64,000 nucleotides of DNA, taken from NCBI RefSeq assembly GCF_022179465.1, contig NZ_BPQV01000011.1, positions 62,001 through 126,000 of the forward strand, given 5' to 3'. This document shows positions 59,355 through 64,000 of this stretch, in pieces. A program made the position numbers and the translations under genes. Positions within the stretch are counted from its first letter, which is position 1, and every line of letters starts with the position of its first letter. The notes beneath the pieces were generated by a model that was not told the DNA's origin, searched no databases, and saw only the letters and a list, made by a program, of their open reading frames with translations. This stretch comes from Methylobacterium organophilum (GTDB taxonomy: Bacteria; Pseudomonadota; Alphaproteobacteria; Rhizobiales; Beijerinckiaceae).

Positions 59355-61919
59355 TCAGGCCACGGCGCGCTGGGCGCCGTTCCAGCGGGCGATGAGCGCG
59401 GGCAGTTCCGCCGCCGGCACCGGCCGGCTGAACAGATAGCCCTGCACCTCGTCGCATCCCTCCTCACGCAGCCGCGCGAGCTGCTCCGGCGTCTCGACAC
59501 CCTCCGCGGTGGTGGTCATGCCGAGGCTCGCACCGAGGCTGATCACGGCACGCACGATGAAATCGGAGCCGTTCTCCACGGCGAGGTCCCGCGTGAAGGC
59601 CTGGTCGATCTTGATCTTGTCGAAGGGGAAGCTGCGCAGGTAGCTCAGGGACGAATAGCCGGTGCCGAAATCGTCCATGGAGATGCGCGCGCCCAGCGTC
59701 TTCAGGGCGTGCAGCATGGCGACGGTGGCGCCCCCGTTCTGGAGGAGCACCGTCTCGGTGATCTCCAGCTCGAGCCGGCCGGCGGAGAGGCCGCTCTCGG
59801 ACAGGGCGTCGCGCACGATCTCGATCAGGCGCGCGGAGACGAACTGGGCCGGGGAGACGTTCACCGCGACCTTAAGGCCCTCCGGCCAGCGCCGGGCCTC
59901 GGCACAGGCCTGACGGATCACCCACTCGCCGAGCGGGACGATCAAGCCGATCTCCTCGGCGAGCGGCACGAACTCGGCCGGGGAGACGCGGCCGCGCTCG
60001 GGATGGTTCCAGCGCAGGAGGGCCTCGAAGCCGCAGATCCGGTCGTCGGCCAAGCTGTAGATCGGCTGGTAATGGAGCTCGAAGGCGTCGCGCGCGAGCG
60101 CCTCGCGCAGGTCGATCTCCAGGAGCCGCCGGGCCTGGAGCCGCTCGCCCATCTCCGGCTCGAACAGGCGGTGGCGGCCGCGGCCCTCGGCCTTGGCCCG
60201 GTAGAGGGCCACGTCGGCGTATTTTAGAAGCCGGCTCGCCGTCTTGCCGTCCTCGGGGGCGATGGCAATGCCGATGCTCACGCCGACCGTCACGGTGTGC
60301 TCGGTCAGCGCGTAGGGCTCCCGCAGCACCTCGACCATCCGGCAGGCCTGCACCACGGCGTCCTCCGGCGTCTCGATCCCGAGCTGGACGATGGCGAATT
60401 CGTCGCCGCCAAGCCGGGCCACGGTGTCGATGTCTCGGATGCAGGCCCGCAGCCGGTGCGCGACCGCGCAGAGCAACTCGTCGCCGACATTGTGGCCGAG
60501 GGTGTCGTTGATCTGCTTGAAGTGATCGAGATCGAGGCAATGCACCGCGAACCCTGCCTCGCAACCGACCTGCGTCAGGGCGGCTTCGATGCGCTCGCGC
60601 AGGAGGACGCGGTTCGGCAATTCAGTGAGGGCGTCGTGGCGCGCCATGTGGGCGATGCGCGTCTCGGCCTCCCAGCGCTCGGACACGTCCTCGTAGGTGG
60701 CGACGAAGCCGCCGCCCCGGGTCGGACGGGCGCGGATCGCGACGACGCGGCCGTCGCCAAGCTCCTGGAAATGCGAGGCATCGTCCGCGACGACGAGGGT
60801 CTCCATCGTCTGGAGGAGGTCCGACAGTTCCTGGGCCGGGTGGTTGCCCGCCGCCAGGCTCGCCGCCATCACCTCGGCGCACGACATGCCGACCCGGACC
60901 GCGCCCGGCGGCAGCCGGTAGATCTCGCTGTAGCGGGCGTTCACCACGGCGAGCCGGCCGCTCTCGTCGTAGAGGCACAGGCCCTGCGACATGGTCTCGA
61001 GGGCATCGGTAAGCCGGCGGTTCTCGGTCTCGGCAGTGGCGAGGCGCGCATGATCCGCGATCGCCGCCCCCTCCTCCCTCTCCGGCGGAAGGGCCGCGCC
61101 GTCCGAGACGACCACGGCCGAACCCGCCTCTTCGGCGTCCGGCTGGGCGTCCTCGACCAGGGGATCCCTGTCGGCCGAGGCCTCGCTGTCGGCGGGTTCG
61201 GCCACGGCCGGCACGGGAAGCGGGGCGATCGGCCCCTCCCCCCGCCGGCGCGACCGCCGCGCGCACAGCATCAACGCCATGCCGGCCACCATGGCCGTGG
61301 CGAACAGGGTCGCGGCGGAGAGGATGTCCCCGCGCAGGCGCGCGGCGCGACCGGCCGCCTGGATCTGCAGGGCCTTGTCCGCAGCGAGGGCAGCCTTCAT
61401 CCGCTCGATCTGGATGCCCGCCACCCGGGCGGCGCGGTCGACCGCGGCGCGCCCGGCCGCATCGGGAAAAGCCTTCGCGCGCTGCGCCACGACCTCCGCG
61501 TGCCAATCCTCGAGCGTGTCGCGGGCGTCCATCGCCGCTTGGCTCGCGGAAACCGAGCGGGAGCCGAGCAGGACGGCGGCGAGATGCGCCTTCAGGAGCA
61601 GGCGCAGATCATCAACCTCGCGCGGCGCGGCACCGGCCGGGGCATCCTCTGTCGATGGCCGGGCATAGGCCGCCCGCAACCGATCGAAGGTGAGGCCGAC
61701 GGTGTCCGCGGAGTGCAGGCCGGCATCGATCCAGGCCGTCTGGTCGCGCTCGGCCTCGCTTTCCCGAAGGAGGAGGGCGGCACAGGCGCCGAGCAGGGCC
61801 ACGGCGATCAGCCCCAAGGCACAGCCCGCGATCAGCCGGCGGTCGAGACCGCGGAGGAAGCCCGCCATCTGGCGCGTGCCACGCACCTCGGCCCCGTGCA
61901 ATCTCCCGTTCGTCATCAT
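59355..61919 (-). CDS. Membrane PAS-GGDEF-EAL cyclic-di-GMP protein
   Basis: About 854 residues (ATG at 61919 or 61916; a longer frame to 62063 lacks support). An N-terminal membrane helix (GCALGLIAVALLGACAALLL) and a second one after about 150 residues (ATLFATAMVAGMALMLCARR) enclose a periplasmic sensor. A PAS_7 domain follows (DALETMSQGLCLYDESGRLA). The GGDEF domain has ARLGGDEFAIV, and the EAL domain has FEALLRWNHPERGRVSPAEF, DDFGTGYSSLSYLRS and TAEGVETPEQL. Both activities appear intact. Domain order and the ending QGYLFSRPVPAAELPALIAR match the protein at 13785-15863, making them paralogues; this one has a membrane sensor instead of a first PAS. Confidence 0.93.
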   Translation of the reverse strand: MMTNGRLHGAEVRGTRQMAGFLRGLDRRLIAGCALGLIAVALLGACAALLLRESEAERDQTAWIDAGLHSADTVGLTFDRLRAAYARPSTEDAPAGAAPREVDDLRLLLKAHLAAVLLGSRSVSASQAAMDARDTLEDWHAEVVAQRAKAFPDAAGRAAVDRAARVAGIQIERMKAALAADKALQIQAAGRAARLRGDILSAATLFATAMVAGMALMLCARRSRRRGEGPIAPLPVPAVAEPADSEASADRDPLVEDAQPDAEEAGSAVVVSDGAALPPEREEGAAIADHARLATAETENRRLTDALETMSQGLCLYDESGRLAVVNARYSEIYRLPPGAVRVGMSCAEVMAASLAAGNHPAQELSDLLQTMETLVVADDASHFQELGDGRVVAIRARPTRGGGFVATYEDVSERWEAETRIAHMARHDALTELPNRVLLRERIEAALTQVGCEAGFAVHCLDLDHFKQINDTLGHNVGDELLCAVAHRLRACIRDIDTVARLGGDEFAIVQLGIETPEDAVVQACRMVEVLREPYALTEHTVTVGVSIGIAIAPEDGKTASRLLKYADVALYRAKAEGRGRHRLFEPEMGERLQARRLLEIDLREALARDAFELHYQPIYSLADDRICGFEALLRWNHPERGRVSPAEFVPLAEEIGLIVPLGEWVIRQACAEARRWPEGLKVAVNVSPAQFVSARLIEIVRDALSESGLSAGRLELEITETVLLQNGGATVAMLHALKTLGARISMDDFGTGYSSLSYLRSFPFDKIKIDQAFTRDLAVENGSDFIVRAVISLGASLGMTTTAEGVETPEQLARLREEGCDEVQGYLFSRPVPAAELPALIARWNGAQRAVA

Positions 61920-62369
61920 CCGGTCTGGGTTCTGCCCCGTCGACCCGGCACCATGGCGATTGCGCGTTAAAGGGAACTTATTCTGCGAAAGGGAACCATG
62001 ATTCCTGAAGGCATCGGCAGAGGTTTCCGTGATGCCGTCACGCTTGGCAGGCAGCGCGAACACCTGACGCGCCCGGTGCGCTTGCTTTCAACAGGAGGGT
62101 TCGACTTCAGGAAGAGGCAAATCCGTTCGCCCTTCCCCAGCAACACCTGACCGACATCACGCCCGGCCAGAGCCATAGCCCGGAACATCCTGGGCTCCAC
62201 TGTCCCTCTTCACCGAACCGATGGTCCCTCGCGCAGCGGCCTCGGAAACATCAGGCGGCGCGCCGCCTCGGGCCGGATCCGCTCGGATTGCCTCGGATCG
62301 TCGGCTCTCGGTCCTGGCGACAACCGGGCCTTCCTTCAACGAACCGGATCCGATTCGTCGGAATGCGCT
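61920..62369. other. Gap between the second GGDEF-EAL gene and ybdD
   Basis: 450 bases without a supported gene, moderate GC. The segment 62255-62365 shows repeated CGGAT/ATCCG motifs (GGATCCGCTCGGATTGCCTC, CCGGATCCGATTCGTCGGAA) that could form weak hairpins after ybdD. The GGDEF-EAL promoter should lie near 61930-62000, where GC drops (AAAGGGAACTTATTCTGCGA), but no consensus match was found. Confidence 0.45.
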
Positions 62370-62600
62370 CTAGCAGCAACGGAAGCCGCCGGTATTGCCG
62401 ACGCCGAAGCGCGCATTCTCCCGGTTCCGGAAGAACTCGCGCTCGGTCATCGGCGTCTGGTCGGGGTGGGTCTTGGCGATGTGGGCGACATAAGCCCCAT
62501 AGTCGCCCTGTCCCACCATCAGGCGCGCACCGTCGCAGACGCATTTGCTGAACGCCTTGAAGCGTGCGCGAAAGTCCTGCGAGGATGCGGCCGTGGCCAT
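62370..62600 (-). CDS. YbdD/YjiX family small protein
   Basis: 76 residues, family length. It has FSKCVCDGARLMVGQGDYGA and YVAHIAKTHPDQTPMTEREF, then FFRNRENARFGVGNTGGFRC with a C-terminal Cys-Cys. YbdD/YjiX proteins are small partners encoded directly after CstA/BtsT pyruvate transporters. The ATG at 62600 lies 8 bases after the cstA stop, so co-translation is likely. The role is not settled; probably needed for transporter activity or regulation. Confidence 0.93.
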   Translation of the reverse strand: MATAASSQDFRARFKAFSKCVCDGARLMVGQGDYGAYVAHIAKTHPDQTPMTEREFFRNRENARFGVGNTGGFRCC

Positions 62601-62608
62601 GGCTTGTC

Positions 62609-64000
62609 CTACTCCGCAGGCGCCAGCTTGGGATCGGCCTCGAGGGCCGTCCAGCGATCGGCGCGGTAAGCCTTGACGCAGGCCATGATGCCGAAGGCCG
62701 CGATCGCCACCACGAGCCCCACGAACATCACGGCGAGCACCGCGTCGACGCGATCGTTGAAGACGATCTTGTGCATGTCGGCCATGTTCTTGGCCGGGCC
62801 CAGGACCTTGCCCTCCGCGATCGCGGTCGAGAAGCGGTCTGCATGGGCGAGGAAGCCGATCTTCGCGTCGGGCGAGAAGATCTTCTGCCAGCCCGCCGTC
62901 AGCGTGCAGACGCACAGCCACACGGTGGGGATGATCGTGACGAAGGCGTAGCGCTCGCGCTTCATCTTGAAGATCACCACGGTGGCGAGCGTCAGCGCCA
63001 CGGCCGCGAGCATCTGGTTCGAGATGCCGAAGAGCGGCCACAGGGTGTAGATGCCGCCGAGCGGGTCGGTGACGCCCTGGTAGAGGAAGTAGCCCCAGGC
63101 GCCGACGCAGAGCGCGGTCGCGAACACGCTCGGCACCCAGGACGAGGTGTTCTTGAAGGCCGGCGAGACGAGGCCGAGCAGGTCCTGCAGCATGAAGCGG
63201 CCCGCCCGCGTGCCCGCATCCACCGCGGTGAGGATGAAGAGCGCCTCGAACAGGATCGCGAAGTGGTACCAGAAGGCCATCATCGCCTTGCCGCCGATGG
63301 CCGAGGAGATGATGTGCGCCATGCCGACGGCGAGCGTCGGGGCGCCGCCTGCGCGGGAGATGATCGAGTGCTCGCCGACATCCTGTGCGGTCTGGGCGAG
63401 GATCTCGGGCGCGATCGGGAAGCCGAGCTTGGTCACGGCCGCGGCCGCGGTCTCCGGCGTGGTACCGACCAGGGCGCCCGGCGAGTTCATGGTGAAGTAG
63501 ACGCCCGGATCGATCACGCTCGCGGCCACCAGCGCCATGATGGCGACGAAGCTCTCCATGAGCATGCCGCCATAGCCGATGAAGCGCGTGTCGATCTCAT
63601 TGTCGACGAGCTTCGGGGTGGTGCCCGAAGCGATCAGGGAGTGGAAGCCCGAGACGGCGCCGCAGGCGATGGTGATGAACAGGAACGGGAACAGGCCGCC
63701 CGCCCAGACCGGGCCCGTGCCGTCCACGAACTTCGTGACCGCCGGCATCTGCATCTGCGGAGCGACGAAGACGATACCGATGGCAAGGCCGACGATGGTG
63801 CCGATCTTGAGGAAGGTGGAGAGGTAGTCGCGCGGCGCGAGGAGCAGCCAGACGGGCAGGATCGCGGCGACGAAGCCGTAGCCGATCAGCATCCAGGTGA
63901 GCTGCGTGCCGGTGAAGGTGAAGGCCGGGCCCCAGAAGGGATCAGCCGCGATCCGGCCGCCATAGACGATGGCGGCCATGAGCAGGATGAAGCCGATGAC
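62609..64000 (-). CDS. cstA: Carbon starvation protein CstA (5' end outside window)
   Basis: 464 codons are in the window; the N-terminal part (usually about 220 residues more) lies beyond the right edge. Membrane helices throughout; conserved sequences include AIVYGGRIAADPFWGPAFTF, GFHSLIASGTTPKLVDNEID, GYGGMLMESFVAIMALVAAS, SIISRAGGAPTLAVGMAHII, FWYHFAILFEALFILTAVDA, GTRAGRFMLQDLLG and LWPLFGISNQMLAAVALTLA. CstA/BtsT proteins import pyruvate or peptides under carbon limitation. Followed by ybdD with 8 bases between. Confidence 0.95.
   Translation of the reverse strand, partial: VIGFILLMAAIVYGGRIAADPFWGPAFTFTGTQLTWMLIGYGFVAAILPVWLLLAPRDYLSTFLKIGTIVGLAIGIVFVAPQMQMPAVTKFVDGTGPVWAGGLFPFLFITIACGAVSGFHSLIASGTTPKLVDNEIDTRFIGYGGMLMESFVAIMALVAASVIDPGVYFTMNSPGALVGTTPETAAAAVTKLGFPIAPEILAQTAQDVGEHSIISRAGGAPTLAVGMAHIISSAIGGKAMMAFWYHFAILFEALFILTAVDAGTRAGRFMLQDLLGLVSPAFKNTSSWVPSVFATALCVGAWGYFLYQGVTDPLGGIYTLWPLFGISNQMLAAVALTLATVVIFKMKRERYAFVTIIPTVWLCVCTLTAGWQKIFSPDAKIGFLAHADRFSTAIAEGKVLGPAKNMADMHKIVFNDRVDAVLAVMFVGLVVAIAAFGIMACVKAYRADRWTALEADPKLAPAE

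Noticed and set aside
1-64000. CRISPR arrays, tRNA or rRNA genes, insertion sequences
   Set aside because: Searched by eye in the gaps; no regular spacer repeats, cloverleaf sequences, rRNA segments or transposase genes were found.

Overview
The window looks like a chromosomal stretch from an alphaproteobacterium of the Methylobacterium/Methylorubrum type. GC is high, at about 70 percent by eye. Several alphaproteobacterial markers are present: FlbT beside flagellins, a DivL homologue with the diagnostic tyrosine in its H-box, an MXKDX/SigF/NrsF unit, an LpiA/AcvB pair, a fused TsaE-AmgK protein and a candidate formate dehydrogenase 4. The species cannot be fixed from sequence alone. No rRNA, tRNA, CRISPR array, transposase or phage gene was recognised. 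Both ends cut a gene: a quinone oxidoreductase on the left and cstA on the right.

Layout. 1-1.0 kb: quinone oxidoreductase (partial) and upp. 1.1-4.4 kb: two tandem flagellin genes facing flbT. 4.3-8.0 kb: glgX and otsA (glycogen/trehalose). 8.4-10.6 kb: four co-directional genes for small envelope proteins behind an EcfG-like promoter. 10.6-12.3 kb: pxpBC. 12.3-15.9 kb: small hypotheticals and a PAS-GGDEF-EAL protein. 16.0-17.7 kb: a probable fluoroacetate-type dehalogenase and a short-chain dehydrogenase. 17.8-21.6 kb: tadA, purD, xseA. 21.6-24.5 kb: a patatin-like lipoprotein with an exact EcfG-type promoter, a helix-hairpin-helix protein and small secreted proteins. 24.8-30.4 kb: a metallophosphoesterase and a YhaO/YhaN (SbcD/SbcC-like) pair. 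30.6-35.0 kb: a glyoxalase-fold protein, an SMP-30 lactonase and a DoxX-cupin fusion, divergent from a GMC oxidoreductase. 35.0-36.6 kb: MXKDX protein, SigF, NrsF. 36.7-38.1 kb: class II DAHP synthase. 38.5-40.7 kb: chrB-chrA. 41.3-44.8 kb: a molybdopterin formate dehydrogenase translationally coupled to a protein resembling a free-standing sigma-70 region 1.1. 45.0-49.1 kb: the lysyl-phosphatidylglycerol operon mprF/lpiA-acvB. 49.3-52.8 kb: MFS exporter, DUF2780-like protein, HerA-like ATPase. 52.8-57.8 kb: murU, tsaE-amgK, divL. 58-62 kb: M23 peptidase and a second GGDEF-EAL protein. 62.4 kb to the end: ybdD and cstA.

Functional themes. Stress and envelope functions are over-represented: two candidate general-stress (EcfG) promoters, trehalose synthesis, lysyl-PG turnover, and a SigF/NrsF unit lying 2 kb from a chromate resistance operon. 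SigF responds to chromate in Caulobacter. Cell-cycle and cell-wall links come from divL, amgK, murU and the M23 peptidase. The least explained parts are the sigma-1.1-like protein tied to formate dehydrogenase, the DoxX-cupin/GMC/SMP-30 cluster, and the 533-base hairpin-rich gap upstream of chrB. All calls rest on reading the sequence and on family knowledge from memory; no database search was run.
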